Source: Haloferax sp. Atlit-12N
Lineage (GTDB): Archaea; Halobacteriota; Halobacteria; Halobacteriales; Haloferacaceae
Assembly (NCBI RefSeq): GCF_003383095.1
Contig: NZ_PSYW01000001.1
Coordinates: forward strand, 620,001-684,000
DNA: 64,000 bases
Direction: 5' to 3'
Positions 1-8,978 of this stretch are shown here, in pieces; position 1 is the stretch's first letter; the number at the start of each line of letters is the position of its first letter. A program made the position numbers and the translations under genes. The notes under the pieces are model-generated. The model worked only from the letters and a program-made list of their open reading frames with translations. It did no database searches and was not told the origin of the DNA.

Positions 1-750
1 GGCACCGACCCCGACAACACGTTCATGGTCGCCGGTATCGGCTGTTCCGGGAAAATCGGGACGTACATGCACTCGTACGCCATCCACGGCGTCCACGGGC
101 GCTCGCTCCCGGTCGCCGCCGGCGTCAAGCTGGCGAACCCCGACCTGACCGTCGTCGCCGCCGGCGGCGATGGTGACGGCTACTCCATCGGTGCGGGCCA
201 CTTCATCCACGCCGTCCGCCGCAACGTGGACATGGCCTACACCGTCATGGACAACCGCATCTATGGTCTCACGAAGGGGCAGGCCTCGCCGACCTCGCGA
301 GAGGACTTCGAGACCTCGACGACCCCCGAAGGGCCCCAGCAGCCCCCGGTCAACCCGCTCGCACTGTCGCTCGCGGCCGGTGGCACGTTCATCGCACAGT
401 CGTTCGCGACGGACCACAAGCGCCACGCGGAAATCGTCCAAGAGGCCATCGAACACGACGGCTTCGGCTTCGTGAACGTGTTCAGTCCGTGTGTCACGTT
501 CAACGACGTGGACACCTACGACTACTTCCGCGACAACCTCGTGGACCTCGCGGACACCGACCACGACCCGACCGACTACGACGCGGCCAAAGAGAAGATT
601 CTCGACTCGTCGAAGGAGTACGAGGGCGTCATCTACAAAGACGAAAGCTCCGTCTCCTACGAGCAGAAGTTCGGCGTCGACCAGGACATGTCGGACATCC
701 CGTCGGGCGCACCCGACGACGCGATGGACCTCGTCCGCGAGTTCTACTAA
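1..750 (+). CDS. korB: 2-oxoacid:ferredoxin oxidoreductase, beta subunit (C-terminal 249 residues)
   Basis: The reading frame is open from the first base, so the N-terminus lies outside the window. The visible part has the thiamine diphosphate binding core GGDGDG at visible residues 55-60, followed by IGAGH and a MDNRIYGLTKGQASPT segment, as in the beta subunits of pyruvate and 2-oxoglutarate:ferredoxin oxidoreductases. In the family this subunit binds TPP and passes electrons to ferredoxin, oxidising a 2-oxoacid to its acyl-CoA in the cytoplasm. The alpha subunit would be expected just upstream, out of view. The 2-oxoglutarate versus pyruvate preference cannot be settled from this fragment, so the symbol is provisional. 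Confidence 0.9.
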   Translation, partial: GTDPDNTFMVAGIGCSGKIGTYMHSYAIHGVHGRSLPVAAGVKLANPDLTVVAAGGDGDGYSIGAGHFIHAVRRNVDMAYTVMDNRIYGLTKGQASPTSREDFETSTTPEGPQQPPVNPLALSLAAGGTFIAQSFATDHKRHAEIVQEAIEHDGFGFVNVFSPCVTFNDVDTYDYFRDNLVDLADTDHDPTDYDAAKEKILDSSKEYEGVIYKDESSVSYEQKFGVDQDMSDIPSGAPDDAMDLVREFY

Positions 751-786
751 CACCGCCGAACTCGCGTTCGACGCCGCACCGACCGC

Positions 787-1497
787 TCACCGAACTTCGA
801 CCGTTCTTTCGACCGTCCCCGGATGCTCGACAGCGCCCGCGAGCGCCGCGACCGCCTCGCTCTCGTCCACGTCGGCCCCGTGGACCGCGAGGAGAACCAC
901 CACGTCACCGTCGTGTTCGACGGTCGCGAGGTGGAGTCTTACTTCGGCCGTCCCGCCCTCGTAGGCGACCGTCTCACCGTCGACGGCGGTCTCGCCGGCT
1001 TCGACCTCGACCGTGCCCGCGTAGGTGACGAGCTCCGTCTTCGAACCGAGCATCGTGACGTTCCGCGCGCCGACCTCGCGGACGCCGTTGACCTCGGGGA
1101 CGTTTCCGAGTGCCTGCGCGTCGGCCAGCAAGTCGAGGCCGGTCGCGACGAGCTCGCGGTTCCCGAGGTTCGAAAGCGGGTTGACCGACTGCCCGGCGAC
1201 CTCGGCGTTCGGCGACGAGACGACCACGAGGGCGGTGATATCGTCGTCGTCGGTCGTCTTCGAGTATCCGGACACCCAGACCTCCGCGCCGACGGAGCGA
1301 GAGGCGGGCCCGACGCCCACGTCGTACGAAAGCGGGACGACGGTGCTGTTGCCGTGGACGTAGCCGTGTGCCTCGTAGGCCGACGGGGGAATCGTCGCGG
1401 GCTGGGCCGCGAACGTGGTCGAACCGCCGAGCCCGCCGAGGCAACCGGCGAGGGCGACGATGAGCGCGAGCGCGAGGGCTGTGCGTAGTTGAGGCAT
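787..1497 (-). CDS. Haloarchaeal lipoprotein, possibly DUF6517 family
   Basis: 236 residues. The N-terminus is a short hydrophobic stretch ending in the lipobox LAGC (Cys about residue 19) and then glycines, so the product should be exported and lipid-anchored with its domain outside the cell. The start was chosen at the ATG directly before this signal; the frame stays open upstream but that translation is Arg-rich and has no signal peptide. The rest is rich in beta-strand-like segments with no catalytic motif I recognise. It is convergent with korB, about 36 bp away. Function unknown. Confidence 0.8.
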   Translation of the reverse strand: MPQLRTALALALIVALAGCLGGLGGSTTFAAQPATIPPSAYEAHGYVHGNSTVVPLSYDVGVGPASRSVGAEVWVSGYSKTTDDDDITALVVVSSPNAEVAGQSVNPLSNLGNRELVATGLDLLADAQALGNVPEVNGVREVGARNVTMLGSKTELVTYAGTVEVEAGETAVDGETVAYEGGTAEVRLHLATVEHDGDVVVLLAVHGADVDESEAVAALAGAVEHPGTVERTVEVR

Positions 1498-1601
1498 GCA
1501 CTCTAGAGGCGCGCAGAGAGCATGACAGTCTCGCCGCCGCGAAAAAGCGCCGAGCGACCGACCGAGTCGGACCGTCGCCGGGAGTCTCGCCGACGCGCTC
1601 G

Positions 1602-1799
1602 CTACGCCACCGTCTCGATGTTGAGCTGGTAGCGCGTCCCGCAATCGAGACACCGCGCGTTGTCGGACTCGATGAGTTCCGTCACCAGCACCTCGCCGAA
1701 CTCGCAGTTCGGACACTCGTAGACGAGCGAGTCACCCGCGATGCGGTGTGCGAACGCGTTCGTGTTCTCTTCTGTCAACGGCTCTGATGCGGACGACAT
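1602..1799 (-). CDS. Small zinc-ribbon protein
   Basis: 65 residues. Two Cys pairs, CPNC and CLDC, separated by about 20 residues make a typical four-Cys zinc ribbon, preceded by an acidic N-terminal tail. The start is the ATG giving MSSASEPLTEEN; upstream in-frame sequence is unlike protein. Such small ribbons are common in haloarchaea and may bind nucleic acid or a protein partner. It is divergent from the aldo/keto reductase. Specific function unknown. Confidence 0.75.
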   Translation of the reverse strand: MSSASEPLTEENTNAFAHRIAGDSLVYECPNCEFGEVLVTELIESDNARCLDCGTRYQLNIETVA

Positions 1800-1987
1800 T
1801 CCTGACCACCAGTCAGATATGCTACCACATGCCACATAAACCATCCGCCGCCGAACGTCGAGCGGCGTCAGATAGCATCGGGAATCAAGCCCCCGAGACG
1901 CCGTGTGACTCACCCTCAGGCCTCGAAAGCCGGAAATTCGCCCGCCCTTTCGGAACGTCTTTTCAACTCGCGGCCCACGATTCGTCC

Positions 1988-2818
1988 ATGACGGAGAACG
2001 CCGCTTCAGCAGACGACGCACCGCGGGCGAACGGGATGCCGATGCTCGGGCTCGGAACGTGGCAGAACACGAACGCCGACGAGTGTCGCAACGCGGTGCA
2101 GACGGCGCTGGAGATGGGCTACCGGCACATCGACACCGCCCAGGCGTACGAGAACGAAACGGAGGTCGGCGAGGGCATCGCCGCCGCCGACGTCGACCGC
2201 GACGAGGTGTTCCTCGCGACGAAGGTGTGGGCCGGCAAGCTGTCCCACGACGACGTCATCGAGAGCACCGAAGAGAGCCTCGAAAAGCTCGGGGTGGACT
2301 ACGTCGACCTCCTGTACGTCCACTGGCCGTCCCGCACGTACGACGCCGAAGAGACCCTCGCGGCGTTCGACGAACTCGTCGAACGCGGGCTGACAAAGCG
2401 CGTCGGCATCTCCAACTTCGAGCCCGAGCAGGTTCGCGAGGCCGTCGAACTGTCCGAGTCAGGTGCCTTCGCCAACCAAATCGAGATGCACCCGCTCCTC
2501 CAACAGGAGGAACTCCGCGAGGTCTGCGCCGAGGAGGACATCGAAATCGTCGCGTACTCGCCGCTGGCCCGCGGGAAGGTCTTCGATGTCGACGTGCTGT
2601 CCGACATCGCCGAGAAACACGACGCGAGCGAGGCGCAGGTGTCCTTGGCGTGGCTCCGCGAGAAGGGCGTCACCGCGATTCCGAAGGCGACGAGCGAGGG
2701 CCACATCCGCGACAACTGGGAGTCGCTCGCGCTCGAACTCGACGACGAAGACGTGGCCGCTATCGACGCCATCGAAACCGAAGAGCGCTGCATCGACCCC
2801 GACTTCGCGCCCTGGTAA
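1988..2818 (+). CDS. Aldo/keto reductase
   Basis: 276 residues, the usual size of an AKR (beta/alpha)8 barrel. The catalytic tetrad is visible: Asp49 and Tyr54 in HIDTAQAYENE, Lys79 in LATKVWAG and His112 in LLYVHWPS. The family uses NAD(P)H to reduce aldehydes and ketones in the cytoplasm. The closing region (SLAWLREKGVTAIPKAT) is the usual cofactor-binding part. I chose the ATG at 1988, which is followed by an acidic N-terminus typical of halophilic proteins, rather than in-frame codons inside the divergent promoter region. The natural substrate cannot be read from sequence. Confidence 0.9.
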   Translation: MTENAASADDAPRANGMPMLGLGTWQNTNADECRNAVQTALEMGYRHIDTAQAYENETEVGEGIAAADVDRDEVFLATKVWAGKLSHDDVIESTEESLEKLGVDYVDLLYVHWPSRTYDAEETLAAFDELVERGLTKRVGISNFEPEQVREAVELSESGAFANQIEMHPLLQQEELREVCAEEDIEIVAYSPLARGKVFDVDVLSDIAEKHDASEAQVSLAWLREKGVTAIPKATSEGHIRDNWESLALELDDEDVAAIDAIETEERCIDPDFAPW

Positions 2819-2906
2819 GCGACTGAACCCGCGTTTTTCCGGTTCGCCTCTCGATTCGCCGTCCGAAGCCGCAACGGATTTGTCGAACGAGTCCCGACAG
2901 AATCGC

Positions 2907-3098
2907 ATGGAGTTCGACCTCCCCAAGACAGTCGCGCTGCTCGTCGCGCTCGTCGTCGGCGGAACCGCAGCCCTCGTCGGGATGGGCGTGATGGCCACGA
3001 GTACGGTCCTGATGATGGTGACGCCCGCGATGCTCGTCTTCGGGGCCGTCTGTCTCGCCATCGGCGTCAAACACGGCGAGTACCGAGCGGCGAACTAA
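2907..3098 (+). CDS. Small two-helix membrane protein
   Basis: 63 residues, mostly two hydrophobic segments (about 10-30 and 33-53) with a short soluble tail GVKHGEYRAAN. It starts at the ATG giving MEFDLPKTVALL, 88 bp after the aldo/keto reductase and on the same strand. No catalytic motif is visible. It looks like one of the conserved haloarchaeal mini membrane proteins of unknown function. Confidence 0.65.
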   Translation: MEFDLPKTVALLVALVVGGTAALVGMGVMATSTVLMMVTPAMLVFGAVCLAIGVKHGEYRAAN

Positions 3099-3133
3099 CG
3101 GGCGGAACGAAGCAAAAAGCGGCACGGAAGACC

Positions 3134-4270
3134 TCAACTCTCGTTTTCTCGTGGGGTGTCGACCACGTCTTCGAGCGCGTCGTCCGAGACGCTCGCCGAG
3201 ATGCGGACGCCCACGGCGCTGACGACGATGCCGGCGACGATGAACATCGCCAGCCGCTGGACCGGCGTGAGCACGAGTCGCCCGAGCAGTTCGAGGTTCG
3301 CCAACTCTCCCTGTCGTTCGAGGAGGAACCCGGCGAACCCACGGACGACGAGCCCGATGGCGACGACGCCGAACGGGAGGTTCATGTACGACGTGGAGAC
3401 GCGTTCGCTCCCGATGAGTTCGTCCAAGAGACGGCCCGCGCTCGCGGTCAGCGCGGCGAGCGCCAGCCACGGGACGCTGTGGTAGACGAACAGGAGCGAC
3501 GGGACGAGTACCTCCTCACCTCCGCCGACGCCGGGCGACCGGACAGCAAGCGCGCCGAGGAACAGCCCAACGATGGCCAGCCCCGCAGCGACCGCGTAGG
3601 TGACGACCGACACCTGTCCAGAGTAGAGAGCGTCGCGAACCTGGTCGGGCGCGTCCGAGAGGAACTCGTCGATAGCGAGCCCCTTGTAGAGGAGCACCGC
3701 GCCCATGAGGGCGGCGAGACCCGCCATCGCGACGGCTGGGGTGAACTGGACGAGAAGCAGCGGGACGAGAAGCAGGCCGACGCCGAGCGGGACGAGTATC
3801 GTCGAGCGAAGCTCCTCGTCGCCGAGGAACTGCTTGAGCAGGTAGTACGTCGACTCGATGTCGTGGGCCTGTCGGACCACCACGCGGTCGACCGCGTCGA
3901 CCCGGAACCGGCTCTCGACGACGGGGACGAGCCGCTCGTCTTCCGCGCTGTCGATGACGACGACCGCGGACTCGACGTCGTAGCGCTCGGCGAGGTCGTC
4001 GAGCTGTCGCGCGACGGCGCGGTCGGCCCCGACGGGGCTATCGCTCGTTCCCGAGATGACCGCGATTTCGGCGTCCTCGCGCTCGTCTCTGAGTTCGCGC
4101 GTCGTCCGCAACGCCGCGAGAAGGCAGTTGACGCTCGAATCCTCGGGGTCCGCGAGACCCACGTCGGTGACGAGCGACCGGACCGCTTCCCAGCCGACGA
4201 CGGGCGTCGAGAGCCCGGTCTTGCGGCCGATGTCGTTCGCCCGGTCGACACAGAGGACGAGCGTTGTCAC
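3134..4270 (-). CDS. DUF373 family membrane protein
   Basis: 378 residues. The N-terminal 140 residues form a soluble alpha/beta domain beginning MTTLVLCVDRANDIGRKTG, the hallmark of the archaeal DUF373 family. The C-terminal half has about six hydrophobic segments starting near residue 157. The architecture suggests a cytosolic nucleotide- or ligand-binding domain fused to an integral membrane part. No transport or catalytic motif is known for the family. It is convergent with the small membrane protein and lies 43 bp downstream of the SppA-like gene on the same strand, so the two may be cotranscribed. Confidence 0.85.
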   Translation of the reverse strand: MTTLVLCVDRANDIGRKTGLSTPVVGWEAVRSLVTDVGLADPEDSSVNCLLAALRTTRELRDEREDAEIAVISGTSDSPVGADRAVARQLDDLAERYDVESAVVVIDSAEDERLVPVVESRFRVDAVDRVVVRQAHDIESTYYLLKQFLGDEELRSTILVPLGVGLLLVPLLLVQFTPAVAMAGLAALMGAVLLYKGLAIDEFLSDAPDQVRDALYSGQVSVVTYAVAAGLAIVGLFLGALAVRSPGVGGGEEVLVPSLLFVYHSVPWLALAALTASAGRLLDELIGSERVSTSYMNLPFGVVAIGLVVRGFAGFLLERQGELANLELLGRLVLTPVQRLAMFIVAGIVVSAVGVRISASVSDDALEDVVDTPRENES

Positions 4271-4313
4271 GTGGAAGACGAACGCGGGCGCGGGCTAAAA
4301 AGCCTCCCAGTCG

Positions 4314-5315
4314 TCAGAACCGAAACGAGAAGCCGTCGTCGGGGTCGACCGACGAGGCGAGTCCCGCGCCGAAGGCGTACGCCGCGCCCTCGACGCCGCC
4401 GCGGAGCCGGTCGGTGAGGCCGACCTCGGGGGTGAACTCCCGGACCGAAACCTCGTCGCGGCCGAGGAGTTCGGCGAGTCGGTCTTCCACGTCGTCGCGG
4501 GTGCCCAGCGAATCGACCAGCCCGAGTTCGTGGGCCTCCTCGCCGAGATAGACGCGGGCCTCCGTGTCGCGGACGACCTGCGGGTCCATGTCCCGACCCT
4601 CGGCGACGCGCTCGACGAAGTCGTCGTAGTAGTCGTCGATGAGGCCTTGGAGGTACTCGCGTTCGTCCTCGGTCGGCTCCTTGAGGGCCATCCCCGCGTC
4701 CTTGTACTTCCCCGCGGCGAACCGCTCGTAGGAGAGGCCGACTTTGTCGGCCAGTTCCGAGGCGTTGACCGACGAGCCGATGACGCCGATGGAGCCGACG
4801 ACGCTCACGTCGTGAGACCACAGTTCGTCGCAGCCACTGGCGATCCAGTAGCCGCCCGAGGCGCAGGTGTCCGTGGCGTAGGCGACCGTCGGGCCGTCGA
4901 AGTCGGCGGCGGCCCGGCGAATGTCGTCGCTCGGCAGGACCTCGCCGCCGGGCGTGTTCAGTTTGACGAGGAGCGCGTCGACGTTCTCGTCGTCGGCCGC
5001 GGCGTCGATCTGTTCGACGATGTCGTCGGCGGGCGTCCCGCTACCGCGACCCGGAACCGGGCCACCGCCGCCGTCGCGAGAAATCGGCCCCTCGACGGCG
5101 ACTTCGGCCACGTCGTAGTCGGGGAAGGCCGAGGCGGCGAGCCTGCCGCCGACGCGGAGCGCGGCGACGACGGTTCCAATGACCAAGAGGAGCCCCGCGA
5201 GGTCCGCGAGCGTGTCGGGAACGGAGTAGAACAGGACCCAGCCGACCGCCGCCGCGACGACGGCGAAGACGACCACGATAGCCAGCCGATAGATGCGCGT
5301 GAAGCTGTCGGTCAC
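4314..5315 (-). CDS. sppA: Signal peptide peptidase SppA-like protease (S49)
   Basis: 333 residues. Two N-terminal membrane segments (about 9-31 and 38-55) anchor a ClpP-fold S49 domain. The catalytic Ser is probably Ser153 in CASGGYW and the general base Lys205 in GKYKDAG, 52 residues later, as in short bacterial SppA enzymes. It would cleave residual signal peptides or membrane protein fragments. A Gly/Pro-rich linker lies at residues 80-95. The C-terminus of about 50 residues is poorly conserved in appearance. The DUF373 gene follows closely on the same strand. Confidence 0.88.
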   Translation of the reverse strand: MTDSFTRIYRLAIVVVFAVVAAAVGWVLFYSVPDTLADLAGLLLVIGTVVAALRVGGRLAASAFPDYDVAEVAVEGPISRDGGGGPVPGRGSGTPADDIVEQIDAAADDENVDALLVKLNTPGGEVLPSDDIRRAAADFDGPTVAYATDTCASGGYWIASGCDELWSHDVSVVGSIGVIGSSVNASELADKVGLSYERFAAGKYKDAGMALKEPTEDEREYLQGLIDDYYDDFVERVAEGRDMDPQVVRDTEARVYLGEEAHELGLVDSLGTRDDVEDRLAELLGRDEVSVREFTPEVGLTDRLRGGVEGAAYAFGAGLASSVDPDDGFSFRF

Positions 5316-5405
5316 GGTGAATCACTCATGGCTGTCGCTGGGGCTTCGAACGGGATAAAAATGATACGTCGCAACTGCGACGAAGAGAGAGAAAGTGACC
5401 GAAGT

Positions 5406-6329
5406 TTAGAGCAGACCGGACTTCTGGAGCTTCATCAGGTCCTCGGTCTCGAGGGTCTCGCCTTCCTTGAACTTCTGGTAGATTTCCTCGGCCTCGGCCT
5501 TGGCGGCTTCGCGCTCCTCGGCGCGGGAATCCTTGCGCTGGCGCTCTTCCTTCTTGTCCAGCTCGCGGAGGCGCTTCTGGACGCGGACAAAGTCCTCGTG
5601 GTGACGGTCGGCCGCTTCCTGGGCTTCGACGAAGAGCTCGTGCATCTCGTCGGCCTTGTCGCGGATGTCGTCGGCCTCGCGGTAGGCCTCGATCATCTGG
5701 TTGTGGTGTTCCTGGGCGTCGTCGGCCAGCTCGGTCACCTTCTGGTGGTGCTGGGACGCCTCGGAGCGGACCTCTTCTGCCTCTTCGATGAGTTCTTCGA
5801 GGTCACCGCTCTCTTCGACCTTGTCCTTTTTTTGGCGAAGTTCTTCGCGCTTGTTCTCGATCTTCTCGATGAGCTCGCGCTCGTCTTCTGTCGAGAGGAC
5901 TTCGGTCTGCTGGCGGAACTCGAGTTGCTCGATCTCCTCTTTGAGCTCGTCGATGTCCTTGCCGTCGTCGAGCTCGAGGTCGCTTTTCATCTCGTCGACC
6001 TCGTCGAAGAGCTCGTTGGCCTTCGCGTTGAGCTCGTTGCGGCTCTGCTTGTGTTCCTGCACCTGCGAGTTCATTTCGTCGCGCTTCTCGCGGTGCTTCT
6101 GGGCTTCGTCGACCTTCTCGCGAGTCATCGCGTTGAGGTCGTCGCGCTTGGATGCGCGCTCAGAAGCCATCTGGTTTAGTTCATTGCGGCGGTCACGGAG
6201 TTGACCGGCGAGTTTGATGAGTTCGCCTTTCGAGCCGCTCTCGAGCTTTTCGTCTGGGAGATCGATGTTTCGTGCCTCGTCGAGTTCCTGCACGTCGAAC
6301 TCGCTAAGTACTTCCTGCTTCGTTACCAT
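5406..6329 (-). CDS. Coiled-coil protein (archaeal COG1340-type)
   Basis: 307 residues, almost entirely charged heptad-like helix rich in Glu, Lys, Arg and Gln from about residue 35 to 285, with short non-helical ends. This is the look of the archaeal coiled-coil family sometimes misannotated as phosphoserine phosphatase; no HAD phosphatase motif (DxDxT/V) is present. The long coiled coil suggests a structural or SMC-like scaffolding role in the cytoplasm, but nothing in the sequence fixes a partner. The ATG at 6329 is preceded by a 299-bp intergenic region. Confidence 0.8.
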   Translation of the reverse strand: MVTKQEVLSEFDVQELDEARNIDLPDEKLESGSKGELIKLAGQLRDRRNELNQMASERASKRDDLNAMTREKVDEAQKHREKRDEMNSQVQEHKQSRNELNAKANELFDEVDEMKSDLELDDGKDIDELKEEIEQLEFRQQTEVLSTEDERELIEKIENKREELRQKKDKVEESGDLEELIEEAEEVRSEASQHHQKVTELADDAQEHHNQMIEAYREADDIRDKADEMHELFVEAQEAADRHHEDFVRVQKRLRELDKKEERQRKDSRAEEREAAKAEAEEIYQKFKEGETLETEDLMKLQKSGLL

Positions 6330-6572
6330 GCGTAATCAATCCTCGATACCATCACCACTCCGTGCGTGGCGGCTGCTCGTGGGAGTGCGACCGACCGTGG
6401 ATAAGAATTCCCGATCATTCTGCGTGCTATGCCGCCGGAACGCCGGAGGCGCTCAGGTACATACACATACAGGCGACCAGTTAATAAATACTTCGGTGGG
6501 AATTCGGGTGAAAACAGTTACCACACCGCTCGTATCGACCGTATTCACTATGTTAGTTTTTGCCATGGGAGC

Positions 6573-6580
6573 ATATAAAT
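6573..6580 (+). promoter_or_regulatory. TATA box for the DUF371 gene
   Basis: The octamer ATATAAAT is a good archaeal TATA element. Transcription would start about 26-28 bp later, near 6600, leaving a leader of under 30 nt before the ATG at 6629. This supports that start over the in-frame TTG/ATG codons that overlap the TATA box itself. The rest of the 6330-6628 gap shows an AT-rich stretch at 6478-6495 and no open frame I can support. Confidence 0.55.
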
Positions 6581-6628
6581 GGGATGCGAATCGAGGGGGC
6601 TAAACCGAGTCGGGTCGGATGCCACGCC

Positions 6629-7054
6629 ATGAGAGAGGTCATCCGCGCACGCGGTCACGAACACGTGCGCGCCGAGCACGCGAGCACGTTCGAGGTGACG
6701 ACAGACGACTGGCTCACCCCCGCGGGCGACTGCATCATCGGCGTCGATGCCGACCGCACGCCCGCCGACTTCGACCCGGCGTTCGTCGAGGCCTGCCAGT
6801 CCCACGACGCGACTATCGACGTGCACGTCCGCGTGGACGCGGGCGACGACGCTCACGAGCAGACCGTCCGCGCTCGCGGACACCCCGACCTCACTTTCGA
6901 GGGCGACCGCAGCGTCGTCTTCCGCACGAGCGACTACGTGGACGACCGGACGGGTGCGGTCGGCGCGGCCCACGCCGCTGCGGGCTTCGACCGCGACCTC
7001 GTCTCGGCGCTCGTCGACGGCGCGGAACTGACGGTCACCATCGAAGTCGAATAG
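6629..7054 (+). CDS. DUF371 domain protein
   Basis: 141 residues, beginning MREVIRARGHEHVRAEH and containing TTDDWLTPAGDCIIGVDAD, which I recognise as the archaeal DUF371 family. The protein is compact and soluble with alternating strand and helix segments. No catalytic role is established. The start is set by the TATA box at 6573-6580. The next gene, an Nth-type glycosylase, follows after 69 bp on the same strand but may have its own promoter. Confidence 0.8.
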   Translation: MREVIRARGHEHVRAEHASTFEVTTDDWLTPAGDCIIGVDADRTPADFDPAFVEACQSHDATIDVHVRVDAGDDAHEQTVRARGHPDLTFEGDRSVVFRTSDYVDDRTGAVGAAHAAAGFDRDLVSALVDGAELTVTIEVE

Positions 7055-7123
7055 TCCCGCGCGGGCGGCGAGCCGGTCGGCCGACGAGATGCGTTTTTCA
7101 CCGCGCGGTCGTAACCCTCGGAC

Positions 7124-7930
7124 ATGCCCGAAGAACCCTCCGAGAACATCAGCGGCGGCGCGAGCGGCGGCGGCCGAGAGTCGGCGTTCGACCCCGCAGA
7201 CCCCGAGACCGCGACGCGCGCCGAGGTCGTCGTCGACCGACTCGGCGAGCGCTACTGGCGGAAGGCCTACGGCGGGCAGGGCGGCTTCGAGTGTCTCGTC
7301 CGAACCATCCTGAGCCAGAACACGAGCGACAAGGCGAGTCAGCCAGCCCACGACGAACTCATGGCGCAGTACGGCGGCGGCGACCTCGCCGAGTCGCTGG
7401 CGGCGGCCGACCGCGAGGGTATCGTCGAGGCCATCCGCTCCGGCGGGCTCTACAACCAGAAGTCGAAGCTCATCCAAGGCGTCGCGGAGGAGGTGCTGGC
7501 CGACTTCGGGAGCGAGGCCGACTTCGACCGCTACGTCCGCGAGGAAGCCCCCGCGACGGTCCGCGACCGCCTCTTGGAGATGAAGGGCGTCGGCCCGAAG
7601 ACTGCCGACTGCGTCCTCCTCTTTGCGGGCGGGCGCGGCGGCGTTTTCCCCGTCGATACGCACGTCCACCGCATCGCTCGGCGAATCGGCCTCGCACCGG
7701 CCGACGCCGACCACGAAGGCGTTCGGGCGGCGCTCGAACGCGACATCCCCGACGAGAAGTGCGGCTTCGGCCACACCGCGATGATTCAGTTCGGCCGCGA
7801 GTTCTGCAAGGCGCGAAAGCCCGCATGTCTCGACGGCCCCGAAGCGTGCCCGATGGCCGACGTGTGCGACATGGTCGGCGTCGACGCGGCGGCACAGTCG
7901 GTCACCGACCCCGCGGCCGCGGACGACTGA
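7124..7930 (+). CDS. Endonuclease III-like DNA glycosylase (HhH-GPD, Fe-S)
   Basis: 268 residues. The helix-hairpin-helix GVGPKTADC with catalytic Lys159 and the Asp178 in VDTHVHR mark a bifunctional HhH-GPD DNA glycosylase/AP lyase that removes oxidised bases. A C-terminal Fe-S cluster site is seen as Cys228, 235, 242 and 248 (C-x6-C-x6-C-x5-C); the spacing differs from classic Nth (C-x6-C-x2-C-x5-C), which occurs in the second Nth at 44817-45500. A Gly-rich acidic tail precedes the domain. Substrate preference cannot be read from sequence; it may differ from canonical Nth. Confidence 0.88.
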   Translation: MPEEPSENISGGASGGGRESAFDPADPETATRAEVVVDRLGERYWRKAYGGQGGFECLVRTILSQNTSDKASQPAHDELMAQYGGGDLAESLAAADREGIVEAIRSGGLYNQKSKLIQGVAEEVLADFGSEADFDRYVREEAPATVRDRLLEMKGVGPKTADCVLLFAGGRGGVFPVDTHVHRIARRIGLAPADADHEGVRAALERDIPDEKCGFGHTAMIQFGREFCKARKPACLDGPEACPMADVCDMVGVDAAAQSVTDPAAADD

Positions 7931-8362
7931 CTAACAGGACTTTGTTTCGAGCCCGCTCACCGGCGACCCGTCGTCCTCGTAGTTCGATTCGATGCCCGAG
8001 TCGGCGAACATCGGGAGGTTCATCGAGTAGTCGTAGACGACGCTGAACCGCGAGAAGGGGTTCGAGAGGAACGCCGAGATGGGGCCGACGCCGTCGAACG
8101 CGACGCCCGCCCGGAGTTGGACGATGGAGTCGTTGCCGACGGAGCCGCCGGCTTCCATCCCGAAGCCGCCCTCGCCCCCGAGGTTCTCGAACATCGAGAG
8201 GAAGACGACGAGGTCGATGCCCGCGCCCTCGCCGCCGATGTCGAACTGGTGGCCCTCGCCGGGGAAACACGGCGAGGTCGGGCCGGTCGCGGCGGCGACC
8301 GGGGCGGTCGCGACGGTGAGAATCACGGCGAGCGTCAGGGACGCGTGGGTCGCGGCGTGCAT
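7931..8362 (-). CDS. Secreted haloarchaeal protein of unknown function
   Basis: 143 residues. The N-terminus MHAATHASLTLAVILTVATA is a Sec-type signal peptide ending at Ala-rich residues around 20-25. The remainder is Gly- and acidic-rich with two cysteines, one near residue 32 and one as the final residue, which could form a disulfide outside the cell. Its stop codon directly abuts the stop of the convergent glycosylase gene. No family function known to me. Confidence 0.65.
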   Translation of the reverse strand: MHAATHASLTLAVILTVATAPVAAATGPTSPCFPGEGHQFDIGGEGAGIDLVVFLSMFENLGGEGGFGMEAGGSVGNDSIVQLRAGVAFDGVGPISAFLSNPFSRFSVVYDYSMNLPMFADSGIESNYEDDGSPVSGLETKSC

Positions 8363-8482
8363 ACCGTCGCCTCCGGCGCGCTGCTAATTAAGGATACGCC
8401 GCGATTCTCAGGGGTGATACCACGGGTCGGCGGAAAACGAGACGAGAGACGCAGGGGCCCCAGCGGGGCGCTGACCCGGCGG

Positions 8483-8866
8483 TTACTCCTCGCCGTCGAG
8501 TTGTCGGATGAGTTCGTCGAGGACGGCGTCCGCGCTGGCGAGGTTTGTCGCCAGCGGCGTCTGGTGAACGTCGCAGATACGGAGCAGGGCGGTGATGTCC
8601 GGTTCGTGGGGCTGGGCGGTCAGCGGGTCGCGGAGGAAGATGACGCCGTCGCAGGTCTCGCTGGCGATCTCCGCGCCGATCTGCATGTCGCCGCCGAGCG
8701 GCCCGGACTGCTTGCGCTCGATGTCGAGGCCCGTGGCGTCGATGAGTCGCTGACCGGTCGTCCCCGTCGCCATGAGTTCGAAGCGTTCGAGGTCGGCCTG
8801 CCGCTCCTCGGCGAACGAGATGAGGTCCGGCTTCTTCTCGTCGTGCGCAATAAGTGCGAGACGCAT
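8483..8866 (-). CDS. mgsA: Methylglyoxal synthase
   Basis: 127 residues, close to the bacterial enzyme (about 150). The start [12 protein letters not shown] matches the phosphate-binding N-terminus of MgsA. The motifs [20 protein letters not shown] (phosphate binding and catalytic Asp) and [14 protein letters not shown] are all present. The enzyme turns dihydroxyacetone phosphate into methylglyoxal and phosphate, a cytoplasmic bypass that releases phosphate. It lies 112 bp downstream of fttA on the same strand. Confidence 0.93.
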   Translation of the reverse strand: MRLALIAHDEKKPDLISFAEERQADLERFELMATGTTGQRLIDATGLDIERKQSGPLGGDMQIGAEIASETCDGVIFLRDPLTAQPHEPDITALLRICDVHQTPLATNLASADAVLDELIRQLDGEE

Positions 8867-8978
8867 AGCAAACACTCGTTCGAGCGTCGTGATTAATCTT
8901 CGCCCGGACGCCGTCCGTGAGAAATCGTTTCGCGGCGGCGATTGACGTGCCGGTGAGGGTCGCCGTGACTGCGAGTCG

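Noticed and set aside
4530-6179. A 549-residue frame antisense to the SppA-like and coiled-coil genes.
   Set aside because: It spans two clear genes and consists of Leu/Val/Asp-rich antisense of coiled coil.
5406-6329. Phosphoserine phosphatase label for the coiled-coil protein.
   Set aside because: The sequence is coiled coil throughout and has no HAD motif; the label is a known misannotation of the family.
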